NCBI GenBank assembly: GCA_029779375.1
Contig: JAKPAR010000322.1
Span: forward strand, 1-6,408
Length of the DNA: 6,408 bases
Source: Bacillota bacterium
GTDB taxonomy: Bacteria > Bacillota > Clostridia > Tissierellales > Sporanaerobacteraceae
Reading direction: 5' to 3'
A model generated the notes under the pieces. That model was not told the DNA's origin. It saw nothing but the letters and a program-made list of their open reading frames with translations, and made no database searches. The translations under genes were made by a program, and so were the position numbers. Shown one piece after another: positions 1 to 5,840 of this stretch; the first letter of the stretch is position 1; each line of letters begins with the position of its first letter.

Positions 1-1113
1 TCCTACCGTTCCACCCTTATGGTATACAGCTGCTCTGGCCATTTTTTCTAGATTTTCTTCTCCTATACCAACTTCTCTTAAACTCATTGGTATTCCCAAA
101 GAAATAAAGAATTCTTTTGTTTTATCTATGGCCTCATGGGCTATAGCATATTTGTCCTTATCTTTGTCAATTCCCCATACATTAACACCATATTCAACAA
201 ATTTATCTACTCTTTCATCATCTAAAACATACTCCATCCAATGTGGAGTAAGTATCGCTAACCCTACTCCATGAGTTATATCATAATATGCAGACAACTC
301 ATGTTCCATAGCATGGACACTCCATACTGCTTTTTTCCCATAAGATAAAAGACCATTTATAGCAAGACTTGAAGCCCACATGATATTAGCTCTTGCTTCA
401 TAGTTTTCTGGTTCCTCAATAGCTAATTTCCCATAATTGATACAAGTTTTCAAAACTGCTTCTGCCAATCTATTTTGTAAATAAGCACCATCGTTTAAAG
501 TGAAATAATTTTCAAAAGTATGACTCATAATATCAGCAACCCCAGCTGCTGTCTGACTTTTAGGTACTGTAAAAGTATAAGTTGGATCTAATATAGAAAA
601 TTTAGGTGCCATAGATGGATGACCTACCCCTAGTTTTTGTTTGGTCTCCATATTAGTTATGACTGCTACTGAATCCATTTCTGAACCTGTAGCAGCTAAA
701 GTAAGTACCGCACCTATTGGAAGAGATTTTTCTATTTTAGCTTTACCTATGACTAAATCCCATGGATCCTCATCATAATAATATCCAGCAGCTATTACTT
801 TAGAACAATCAATGGTACTTCCTCCACCTACAGCTAAAATAAAATCTATTCCTTCTTCCCTACATATTTTAATGCCTTCTCTCACACTATCTATTCTTGG
901 ATTTGGATCTATTCCTCCTAATTCATGAAACTCAATACCTTCGCTTTTTAATACTCTCACAACATCATCATAAATACCGTTTCTCTTGATACTTCCACCT
1001 CCATAAGTCAAAAGCACCTTAGATGAGTATTCTTTTATTTGCTTTCCTAATACTTCAATTTGACCTTTCCCAAAAAAAATTTTTGTAGGTATAGAATAAT
1101 TGAAATTTAACAA
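1..1113 (-). CDS. Iron-containing alcohol dehydrogenase, YqhD/butanol dehydrogenase type (C-terminus cut off)
   Basis: This is a cytosolic metal-dependent group III alcohol dehydrogenase that should reduce aldehydes such as butyraldehyde to alcohols with NAD(P)H. I translated it codon by codon and found 371 residues with no stop, running off the left edge. Family members are about 385-390 residues, so roughly 15-20 are missing. The dinucleotide motif AVGGGSTIDCSK is at residues 94-105. The four metal ligands are present as D194, H198, H267 and H281, the same numbers as in E. coli YqhD. A GGGS at 38-41 resembles the NADPH-contacting loop of YqhD/BdhA, so NADPH preference is likely but inferred. 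The start is a TTG at 1113, 8 nt after AAAGGAG; no ATG lies nearby in frame. It is the last visible gene of the left block, 92 nt after the aldo/keto reductase. Physiological substrate (butanol, ethanol or detoxified aldehydes) cannot be decided. Confidence 0.95.
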   Translation of the reverse strand, partial: MLNFNYSIPTKIFFGKGQIEVLGKQIKEYSSKVLLTYGGGSIKRNGIYDDVVRVLKSEGIEFHELGGIDPNPRIDSVREGIKICREEGIDFILAVGGGSTIDCSKVIAAGYYYDEDPWDLVIGKAKIEKSLPIGAVLTLAATGSEMDSVAVITNMETKQKLGVGHPSMAPKFSILDPTYTFTVPKSQTAAGVADIMSHTFENYFTLNDGAYLQNRLAEAVLKTCINYGKLAIEEPENYEARANIMWASSLAINGLLSYGKKAVWSVHAMEHELSAYYDITHGVGLAILTPHWMEYVLDDERVDKFVEYGVNVWGIDKDKDKYAIAHEAIDKTKEFFISLGIPMSLREVGIGEENLEKMARAAVYHKGGTVG

Positions 1114-1121
1114 TATATCAA

Positions 1122-1128
1122 CTCCTTT
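1122..1128 (-). promoter_or_regulatory. Ribosome binding site of the alcohol dehydrogenase
   Basis: On the minus strand this reads AAAGGAG, 8 nt before the TTG at 1113. It is what supports a TTG start, and translation from there gives the expected family N-terminus (LNFNYSIPTKIFFGKGQ). Confidence 0.8.
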
Positions 1129-1142
1129 ACATTCTCGTTCGA

Positions 1143-1152
1143 TAATATATTA
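1143..1152. promoter_or_regulatory. Perfect palindrome TAATATATTA upstream of the alcohol dehydrogenase (possible operator or -10 region)
   Basis: The 10-bp perfect palindrome lies in the 92-nt gap, 29 nt before the TTG start, and overlaps TATATT/TATTAT sequences that could serve as a -10 box on the minus strand. No good -35 hexamer is visible at the right distance. The surrounding 18 bp (1139-1156) resemble a Rex redox-repressor site (TTGTTAA-N4-TTAACAA) at about 9 of 14 fixed positions, which is weak in AT-rich DNA. A regulatory role is an inference. Confidence 0.25.
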
Positions 1153-1205
1153 CCCCCAAAAAATTATTCTCACCATAGATTTAAAAAAAACATAAAAGCA
1201 TGAAT

Positions 1206-2339
1206 CTATTCACTTAAAATGTTGTGAGCCGCTTTAAGATGTTTTCTTATTTCAATATTTTGAGGGCAAATAGCTTCACACTTTCCACATTCTACACATC
1301 TAGAAGCATCCATTTCCTTTTCTATATAAGATTTATATATTTTTTTAGAGTTTTCTTCCGCTCCAAAGACAAATACATTGTTGTATATTTCAAAAATATC
1401 TGGAATACTCACATTTTGTGGACAAGGAAGACAGTACTCACAACCAGTACAACCAACTTTAATCTTTTCCCTATAAATATCTGTAACTTTATCTATCAAT
1501 TGAAGCTCTTTTGTCTCTAAAGAATTTGGTAGAGCACTGGAAACAGTTTGTATATTTTCTTTTACCTGTTCCATAGTAGACATACCACTCAACATAACTG
1601 ATACTTCCTCATGATTCAATACCCATCTAATAGCCCATTCAGAAGGAGTTCTTTTTATATCATTTAAATCCCATATAGCTTTAATTTCATCTGATGGATT
1701 TGACAATTTTCCACCTTTCACAGGCTCCATTATAACTACAGACAAACCTTTTTCATGAGCATATCTAAGTCCTTCTTCTCCAGCTTGATAGTCTCTGTCC
1801 AAATAATTCAATTGTATCTGACAAAAATCCCAGTCATAGGAATCAACAATATCTTTAAATACATCTAATTCATCATGAAAAGAAAAACCTGCATATTTAA
1901 TTTTTCCACTTTTCTTGGCTTCATCTAAAAATTTCAAAACATCTAGACTCTTGATCTTATTCCAAGATCCTTTATCTAAACTATGCAACAAATAAAAATC
2001 AATATAATCTGTATCAAGTTTGCATAGTTGTTCATCTAAATATTTGTTAAAATCTTCATAGCTATTAGTCAACCAAACAGGAAGTTTCGTTGCCAAATGT
2101 ATTTTTTCCCTATATCCATCTTTAAGAGCTTTACCTACTACATACTCACTATTCCCTTGATGATAAGGGTAAGCTGTATCAATGTAGTTGACTCCATTAT
2201 TTATAGCATATCTAATCATTTCTATAGCTTTTTCTTCATCTATTTTGCTAGAATCATTATCTAGTATTGGAAAACGCATACATCCAAAACCAAGAGCTGA
2301 CACCTTTAGATTATCCTTAGTAAAATTTCTATATTGCAT
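1206..2339 (-). CDS. Aldo/keto reductase with C-terminal 2[4Fe-4S] ferredoxin-like domain
   Basis: A 377-residue two-part oxidoreductase of the COG1453 type. Residues 1 to about 285 form the aldo/keto reductase TIM barrel. The catalytic tetrad is visible as D54, Y59, K85 and H119 ([19 protein letters not shown]), and an NADPH-site GMST sequence lies near the barrel's end. Residues about 290-377 carry two cysteine clusters: C297-C300-C303-C306 followed by P, and C348-C351-C354-C358 followed by P. These should bind two [4Fe-4S] clusters. The protein is probably cytosolic; its substrate and electron partner are unknown. The start is ATG 2339, 6 nt after GGGAGGGG. An ATG 13 codons upstream (2378) has no properly spaced Shine-Dalgarno, and starting at 2339 puts the typical MxYRxF beginning at residue 1. 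It lies 46 nt after the second GNAT gene. The stop is TAG. Confidence 0.95.
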   Translation of the reverse strand: MQYRNFTKDNLKVSALGFGCMRFPILDNDSSKIDEEKAIEMIRYAINNGVNYIDTAYPYHQGNSEYVVGKALKDGYREKIHLATKLPVWLTNSYEDFNKYLDEQLCKLDTDYIDFYLLHSLDKGSWNKIKSLDVLKFLDEAKKSGKIKYAGFSFHDELDVFKDIVDSYDWDFCQIQLNYLDRDYQAGEEGLRYAHEKGLSVVIMEPVKGGKLSNPSDEIKAIWDLNDIKRTPSEWAIRWVLNHEEVSVMLSGMSTMEQVKENIQTVSSALPNSLETKELQLIDKVTDIYREKIKVGCTGCEYCLPCPQNVSIPDIFEIYNNVFVFGAEENSKKIYKSYIEKEMDASRCVECGKCEAICPQNIEIRKHLKAAHNILSE

Positions 2340-2345
2340 AAAAAA

Positions 2346-2353
2346 CCCCTCCC
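2346..2353 (-). promoter_or_regulatory. Ribosome binding site deciding the aldo/keto reductase start
   Basis: The minus strand reads GGGAGGGG, 6 nt before the ATG at 2339. It excludes the longer open frame from ATG 2378, which would place this site inside the coding sequence. Confidence 0.85.
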
Positions 2354-2385
2354 AAAATTTATTTTTGTATATAAGCATGTCCTTT

Positions 2386-2889
2386 CTATAGCTTTAACAA
2401 ATTGGCTTTATAATCTTTAAATCCACAAAAATCCTCTCTATAAAACTCTCCAACTGTTTTAAATCCTAGGCTATCATGAAAAGACAATGAAGCTATATTT
2501 TTTTCTGGAGCTGTATTTACAAATACCAATATTCCCTTATCATTATAATTGTTTTTTAAAAATCTATACAATTCTTTTCCAATATGTTGTCCTTGAAATT
2601 CCCTCTTAACACCTATCTGTTCACTATATATACAACCATCTATATTTTCCTTCAATTCAGTATACTCAAGCATATCCTTGGGATATTCAGTACTAAACCA
2701 CAAAAATCCTACAACATCTCTATTAATCCTGGCAACTATAAAATTTTCAATATTGTCCTCTATAAATTCTTTGGGTATTATCCTCAACAAAACTCCATTT
2801 TCCCTATTCTTTATATACTTTATATTGAGTTCTTTTGAAATACTATGAATAGACATGGTATCTTCTTTTTTAGCCTTTTCTATGAGCAA
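2386..2889 (-). CDS. GNAT family N-acetyltransferase (substrate unknown)
   Basis: A 167-residue single-domain acetyl-CoA-dependent acetyltransferase, probably cytosolic. The N-terminus [10 protein letters not shown] matches the usual first GNAT strand. The acetyl-CoA pyrophosphate loop (motif A) is QGQHIG at 99-104 within [15 protein letters not shown]. Motif B follows as N131 through SFHDSLGF (136-143), where an N-x-x-(S/A)-x-x-(F/H/L)-y-x-x-x-GF pattern is recognisable. The acceptor substrate cannot be told from this; it is not obviously RimI, RimJ or an aminoglycoside enzyme. The TTG start at 2889 is supported by AGAGGTG 7 nt upstream; the next ATG (codon 12) would cut the first strand. 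It lies 26 nt after the SSAT-like GNAT and is probably co-transcribed with it. The two GNATs look only distantly alike outside motif A, so a recent tandem duplication is unlikely. Confidence 0.88.
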   Translation of the reverse strand: MLIEKAKKEDTMSIHSISKELNIKYIKNRENGVLLRIIPKEFIEDNIENFIVARINRDVVGFLWFSTEYPKDMLEYTELKENIDGCIYSEQIGVKREFQGQHIGKELYRFLKNNYNDKGILVFVNTAPEKNIASLSFHDSLGFKTVGEFYREDFCGFKDYKANLLKL

Positions 2890-2896
2890 GTAAATT

Positions 2897-2903
2897 CACC
2901 TCT
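2897..2903 (-). promoter_or_regulatory. Ribosome binding site supporting a TTG start for the second GNAT
   Basis: The minus strand reads AGAGGTG, 7 nt before TTG 2889. The site lies in the 26-nt gap after the tandem stop codons (TGA TAA) of the preceding GNAT gene. Confidence 0.7.
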
Positions 2904-2915
2904 AATCTAAATTTA

Positions 2916-3428
2916 TCAAAGCTTGTCAGCCAGTTCTTTAAGTTTTAGGCCTTCTACTCTATATACAGTCCAATCTGACATTGGCTTTGCACCCATTTCC
3001 TTGTAAAATTCAATAGATGAAGTATTCCAATCAAGGCACCACCAGTCAAGTCTGCCACAATCCCTATCTATTGCAATTTTACCTAAAAAAGATAGAAGCA
3101 CTTTTCCAAATCCTTTTCCTCTCATTTCAGGCTTAACAAAAAGATCCTCTAAATACAAATTTGCTTTGCCCAAAAAAGTTGAAAAATTGTGAAAGAACAA
3201 TGCAAATCCCACTGCTTCTCCATTATACTCTCCAATAACAACTTCAGCTTGTCCTTTTTCAAATATAGATTTTTTAAGAATTTCCTCAGTAGCAGTGACC
3301 TCATCTAAAAGCTTTTCATATTCAGCCAAATCCTTTATGAATTGAAGAATCAATTTAGTGTCATCTATAGTTGCAAATCTTATAGTGAAACCTTCTATGG
3401 AAGTTGAATACACATTTTCTTTATTCAT
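2916..3428 (-). CDS. GNAT N-acetyltransferase of the spermidine/spermine (diamine) acetyltransferase-like family
   Basis: A 170-residue GNAT enzyme resembling the SSAT/thialysine acetyltransferase group, which acetylates primary amines of polyamines or lysine analogues with acetyl-CoA. The family signature is seen as DLAEYEKL (33-40), GFALFFHNFSTFLG (74-87), LYLEDLFVKPEMRGKGFGK (91-109, with motif A R103-G-K-G-F-G108), the LDWN segment at 132-135 and FYKEMGA (141-147), then Y156. ATG 3428 was chosen because GAGGAGG lies 6 nt upstream and the product has the normal family length. The frame is open for 46 more codons to ATG 3566, which overlaps the nitroreductase and lacks a Shine-Dalgarno (see the entry for 3429-3566). 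Two consecutive stops (TGA TAA) end it. Polyamine specificity is inferred from family resemblance. Confidence 0.92.
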   Translation of the reverse strand: MNKENVYSTSIEGFTIRFATIDDTKLILQFIKDLAEYEKLLDEVTATEEILKKSIFEKGQAEVVIGEYNGEAVGFALFFHNFSTFLGKANLYLEDLFVKPEMRGKGFGKVLLSFLGKIAIDRDCGRLDWWCLDWNTSSIEFYKEMGAKPMSDWTVYRVEGLKLKELADKL

Positions 3429-3566
3429 TGCAATCCTCCTCGTCGTATAATGAGTCCCATGTCTTATTTCCCAATTTTCATCTCCAATTGAAAATCTTTT
3501 TTGAACATTATAAAACAATATAGAATTCTCATCATTTTTAAAGTTTGACCAATTAATATTTGTCAT
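3429..3566 (-). other. Stop-free 46-codon in-frame extension upstream of the SSAT-like GNAT
   Basis: This stretch, mostly the 124-nt nitroreductase-GNAT gap, is open in the same frame as the GNAT gene. It would encode [18 protein letters not shown] and so on, ending in HGTHYTTRRIA just before the GNAT start. Its ATG at 3566 lies inside the last codons of the nitroreductase and has no Shine-Dalgarno. The strong GAGGAGG at 3435-3441 sits inside this stretch and serves ATG 3428. It does not resemble any GNAT N-terminus I know. I also see TTTATAATG within it, but no matching -35. It is most likely an untranslated spacer or leader; a real N-terminal extension or leader peptide is the alternative. 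Confidence 0.35.
3435..3441 (-). promoter_or_regulatory. Ribosome binding site deciding the SSAT-like GNAT start
   Basis: The minus strand reads GAGGAGG, 6 nt before ATG 3428. It is a near-perfect anti-Shine-Dalgarno match and favours a 170-residue product over the 216-residue open frame. Confidence 0.85.
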
Positions 3567-4059
3567 AGCTAATGATTTCTTTAAGTTCTTTTCTTGGTCT
3601 TTGAGATGGAGATTCTAGAGGATATCCTAGTGGAGTCATTGCTACTACCCTTACATCTTCAGGAATATCCAAGGCCTTTTTCACCATATCTTCATCAAAA
3701 CTTCCAAGCCAACAAGTACCTAATCCCTGCTCATATGCTTCCAATACCATATATGCAGTTGCAATAGATACATCAATGGTATAACGTGGCTGTCCACATT
3801 TCATAACTCCACTTGTATTCTTCCCACAACAAACTAAAATTATTGGAGCCTCTCCAATAAATGGTTGATCAGCTGCTTTGACAAGCTTTTCTTTTACTTC
3901 TGGATTCTTTACAACGATAAACTTCCATTCCTGTATATTCCTTGCAGATGGAGAAAGTCTTGCAGCCTCTAAAACCTTTAACAATTTTTCATCTTCTATC
4001 GGTTTGTTGCTATACTTTCTTATACTTCTTCTTCCTTGTATTGCAGATAAAACATCCAT
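3553..4059 (-). CDS. Small nitroreductase family protein (FMN-dependent oxidoreductase)
   Basis: A 168-residue member of the nitroreductase fold, expected to bind FMN as a cytosolic homodimer and reduce nitro compounds, quinones or related electrophiles with NAD(P)H. The N-terminal FMN site is RRSIRKYS at 10-17, followed by [18 protein letters not shown] at 33-50. D96 in the helix [15 protein letters not shown] at 112-119, and the C-terminal GYP (145-147) with R154/R156 complete the family pattern. ATG 4059 was chosen because AAAGGAGG lies 7 nt upstream; the longer frame from 4101 adds 14 residues that include this site. It is the first gene of the left minus-strand block, downstream of a promoter at 4134-4162, with a leader of about 70 nt. 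The last 14 bases overlap the open frame extended upstream of the GNAT gene. The true substrate is unknown. Confidence 0.94.
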   Translation of the reverse strand: MDVLSAIQGRRSIRKYSNKPIEDEKLLKVLEAARLSPSARNIQEWKFIVVKNPEVKEKLVKAADQPFIGEAPIILVCCGKNTSGVMKCGQPRYTIDVSIATAYMVLEAYEQGLGTCWLGSFDEDMVKKALDIPEDVRVVAMTPLGYPLESPSQRPRKELKEIISYDKY

Positions 4060-4066
4060 TAAAATT

Positions 4067-4074
4067 CCTCCTTT
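4067..4074 (-). promoter_or_regulatory. Ribosome binding site deciding the nitroreductase start
   Basis: The minus strand reads AAAGGAGG, 7 nt before ATG 4059. It favours a 168-residue protein beginning [12 protein letters not shown] over a 14-residue longer one. Confidence 0.85.
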
Positions 4075-4133
4075 ACAGTTTATACCCTTTTGCAATACCA
4101 AACTATTCTTAAAATATATATTTCTACAAATAT

Positions 4134-4162
4134 ATCATATTTCCTCTTTTTAGATGTCTCAA
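4134..4162 (-). promoter_or_regulatory. Sigma-A-type promoter for the nitroreductase block
   Basis: The minus strand has TTGAGA (4157-4162), a 17-bp spacer, and TATGAT (4134-4139), each matching the consensus at 5 of 6 positions. Transcription should start near 4127, giving a leader of about 68 nt before ATG 4059. It is the best promoter found in the left block and could drive all five minus-strand genes below it. Confidence 0.6.
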
Positions 4163-4171
4163 CTATATAAT

Positions 4172-4184
4172 ATATTTAAAATAT
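4172..4184. promoter_or_regulatory. AT-only palindrome in the divergent intergenic region (possible operator)
   Basis: ATATTT-A-AAATAT is a perfect 6-bp inverted repeat with a single central base. It lies between the -35 boxes of the two divergent promoters, where a regulator could affect both. Palindromes of A and T only are common by chance in DNA of this composition, so this is a weak candidate. Confidence 0.15.
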
Positions 4185-4209
4185 CTAAAAATCTGTAACT
4201 ATTTTGTAA

Positions 4210-4238
4210 TTTAAAATTCCTAGTTTTCCTTATATAAT
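4210..4238 (+). promoter_or_regulatory. Candidate promoter for the DUF4349 lipoprotein
   Basis: TTTAAA (4210-4215), 17 bp, then a perfect TATAAT (4233-4238). The start of transcription would fall near 4245, right at the AGGAGG ribosome site, so the mRNA would have almost no leader. That makes this promoter plausible but not certain. A second TATAAT at 4166-4171 has no matching -35. Confidence 0.45.
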
Positions 4239-4244
4239 GATTGT

Positions 4245-4250
4245 AGGAGG
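4245..4250 (+). promoter_or_regulatory. Ribosome binding site deciding the lipoprotein start
   Basis: AGGAGG ends 8 nt before GTG 4259. A GTG three codons further upstream (4250) overlaps this site and so cannot be the start. Confidence 0.85.
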
Positions 4251-4258
4251 TGAAAATA

Positions 4259-5128
4259 GTGAGAAAATTTCAAAAATATTTAATACTAGGTCTTATATTA
4301 TTTTTAATCCTTTCATCATTGACAGGCTGTGGTTCCAAAAAATCAAGTCAGCAAAGTGTTTCTAATAAAATGAGTTTAGCTCCTACTGAAAGCAAAGAAG
4401 AACGTGACAATAACGATGAAGCTAGTCCTCTAGAACCTGAAAAAGTCATCACCAACGTTTATATACAACTTGAAACTACTGAATTTGAAAAAGCTAATAA
4501 AGACTTGAATGCCTTAATATCTAAACACAATGCTTATGTAGAAAACTCTCAAATAGATTATAACCAATATTACAACAATAAAAGCTATAGAAATGGCTTT
4601 TATCTAATTAGAGTTCCAAAAGATAAAATATCTTCTTTTAAATCTGGCCTTAATGGTGTTGGCAATATAATCAGTGAAAGTACCAATAAACAAGATGTAA
4701 CCAGTGAATATAGAGATACTGAATCCAGATTGAAAGTTCTTGAAGTCAAAGAAGAAAGAATTTTAGCCCTACTATCTAAAGCAGAAAAAATGGAAGATAT
4801 AATTAAGTTAGAAAATGAACTCAGTGAAACCATATATGAAAAAGAAAAACTTAAGACTAATCTCATGAATATTGATGATAAAGTAGATTTTAGTACCTTT
4901 GAAATCAATATTAAAGAAGTAGAAAGATTAACCAATCAACAAACTACAGATACCAGCTTTGGAAAGAAACTAGCTAATGCCTTTAAGAATTCCTTGTTTT
5001 CTTTTAGAAAAGCATTAGAAACATTTGTAATCTCAATAGTCTATATACTTCCTTTCGCAGTAGTCATTGGAATAATAGCATATTTTGTAATTAAACTTAT
5101 AATAAAAAGAAAAAATAAGGAGAGGTAA
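4259..5128 (+). CDS. DUF4349 domain lipoprotein with C-terminal membrane helix
   Basis: A 289-residue envelope protein of unknown function. It starts at GTG 4259. The N-terminus is a lipoprotein signal: RKFQK, a hydrophobic stretch at 7-20, and the lipobox L21-T-G-C24, so C24 should be lipid-modified. A polar low-complexity linker covers about 25-60. The DUF4349 domain runs from about 62 to the C-terminus. Its signatures are FYLIRVPKDKI (114-124), QDVTSEYRDTESRL (145-158), and a long Glu/Lys-rich coiled coil at about 152-208 ending IDDKVDFSTFEI. A hydrophobic helix at about 256-282 and a basic tail (KRKNKER) finish it, so both ends should be at the membrane. It is the only plus-strand gene here, divergent from the nitroreductase and convergent with the membrane protein at 5137. 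The DUF4349 assignment comes from recall of the family pattern. Confidence 0.92.
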   Translation: MRKFQKYLILGLILFLILSSLTGCGSKKSSQQSVSNKMSLAPTESKEERDNNDEASPLEPEKVITNVYIQLETTEFEKANKDLNALISKHNAYVENSQIDYNQYYNNKSYRNGFYLIRVPKDKISSFKSGLNGVGNIISESTNKQDVTSEYRDTESRLKVLEVKEERILALLSKAEKMEDIIKLENELSETIYEKEKLKTNLMNIDDKVDFSTFEINIKEVERLTNQQTTDTSFGKKLANAFKNSLFSFRKALETFVISIVYILPFAVVIGIIAYFVIKLIIKRKNKER

Positions 5129-5139
5129 TTCTCTCCTTA
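5105..5139 (-). terminator. Rho-independent terminator of the DUF5058/membrane protein operon
   Basis: TAAGGAGAG (5116-5124) pairs perfectly with CTCTCCTTA (5131-5139) across a 6-nt loop, giving a 9-bp stem. Read on the minus strand the stem is followed directly by TTTTTTCTTTTT, a good U-tract. On the plus strand no U-tract follows at once (ACGTACACTTT), so termination of the lipoprotein mRNA here is less certain. The minus-strand stop codon lies within the stem and the plus-strand stop in the loop. Confidence 0.85.
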
Positions 5140-5820
5140 ACGTACACTTTCTACCTTTTTATGTTTGTATGAATATATTGCAAATCCAATAGTACTAAAT
5201 GAACATAGAGGCACAACAAGCCATGTTGGCAAAACTCCTATGACTATAACTAAAAATCCAGAAATCGCCATGCCAAATATCCCATACTTTGGATACTTTA
5301 CAGCAAATAAAGAAAACAATGCACCAAATATTGCGGGCAATACATAATCAAAAGCCTTTATTACTACAGGTGGAAAATATGAAATTAATACATTACCTGC
5401 CAAAGCAGCAATTGTTACTACTATTAAATTTGTTATTATAGAACCTGCTATACCCAATGTAGCAACCAACTCACCTTCATTGGTTCCTGGTTCTGCACCA
5501 ATAACTTCTTGAGCAACTACAGCACAAGGTACCCTTACATTAGCAATGTTGCCAGATAAAAAAGACATATACGTTCCAGACATACCTAGAATTGGAAAAT
5601 ATGAAATTGGAGTAGCGAAATATTCAACTCCATATATGGAAGCAATCATAAACCAAGCAGTAAATATTGTCTTTACCGGTGGAATTGCCCCATATCTAAT
5701 CCAAAGGTATATTCCAGGTAGCATACACAATGGAATTGCTCCCAACAATGTCCAGCGGCCTGTTTTTATTATTTTCTTCGTAAATACTTCTTCATATGAA
5801 TTTAAATTATTTTTTTCCAA
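5137..5820 (-). CDS. Polytopic membrane protein of unknown family, partner of DUF5058 protein
   Basis: A 227-residue hydrophobic protein I cannot assign to a named family. About six membrane segments can be seen, near 22-42, 50-68, 120-146, 157-174, 180-197 and 198-216. The loop between the second and third (71-118) is rich in Gly, Pro and small residues (ILGMSGTYMSFLSGNIANVR, then VPCAVVAQE and EPGTNEGE). It looks like a conserved functional region, possibly a re-entrant or substrate-binding segment. The TTG start at 5820 is favoured by AAGGAGG 7 nt upstream. An ATG at 5841 overlaps the preceding stop as TAATG and would add 7 residues, but lacks its own Shine-Dalgarno; coupled translation from it is possible. 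It follows the DUF5058 gene by 20 nt and the two are surely one operon. A transport role is inferred only from topology and pairing. Confidence 0.85.
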   Translation of the reverse strand: MEKNNLNSYEEVFTKKIIKTGRWTLLGAIPLCMLPGIYLWIRYGAIPPVKTIFTAWFMIASIYGVEYFATPISYFPILGMSGTYMSFLSGNIANVRVPCAVVAQEVIGAEPGTNEGELVATLGIAGSIITNLIVVTIAALAGNVLISYFPPVVIKAFDYVLPAIFGALFSLFAVKYPKYGIFGMAISGFLVIVIGVLPTWLVVPLCSFSTIGFAIYSYKHKKVESVR

Positions 5821-5827
5821 ATTTCCC

Positions 5828-5834
5828 CCTCCTT
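5828..5834 (-). promoter_or_regulatory. Ribosome binding site for the TTG start at 5820
   Basis: The minus strand reads AAGGAGG, 7 nt before TTG 5820. It lies just after the stop codon of the DUF5058 gene and inside the longer open frame that begins at ATG 5841. Confidence 0.75.
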
Positions 5835-5840
5835 CAATCA

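Noticed and set aside
1175..1209. Inverted repeat ATAGATT/AATCTAT around the stop codon of the aldo/keto reductase, with a run of eight T on the minus strand, as a terminator.
   Set aside because: The stem is 7 bp, all but two pairs A-T, with a loop of 21 nt, and the T-run lies inside the loop instead of after the stem. It does not have the form of an intrinsic terminator.
1224..1520. Plus-strand open frames across the window (e.g. 1224-1520, 2188-2391, 2584-2838, 3878-4153, 5165-5347, 5546-5860) and the minus-strand frame 4600-4935.
   Set aside because: Each lies opposite a clear conserved gene, has no plausible Shine-Dalgarno-plus-start combination that I could see, and encodes composition-biased sequence with no recognisable domain.
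2340..2378. Longer start for the aldo/keto reductase at ATG 2378 (13 extra residues).
   Set aside because: AAAGGA lies only about 1 nt before that ATG, and the extension would translate through the well-placed GGGAGGGG of ATG 2339.
2386..3428. Tandem duplication of the two adjacent GNAT genes.
   Set aside because: Beyond the common acetyl-CoA loop and the C-terminal GF/GA region, the two proteins share no clear sequence, so they were probably brought together independently or diverged long ago.
3429..3552. T-box or other known riboswitch leader in the nitroreductase-GNAT gap.
   Set aside because: There is no T-box core (GGTGGNACCGCG-like), no strong terminator/antiterminator pair, and only a weak A/U-rich hairpin.
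4166..4171. Plus-strand TATAAT as the main promoter of the lipoprotein gene.
   Set aside because: No hexamer resembling TTGACA occurs 16-18 bp upstream; the sequence there is pyrimidine-rich (CCTCTT).
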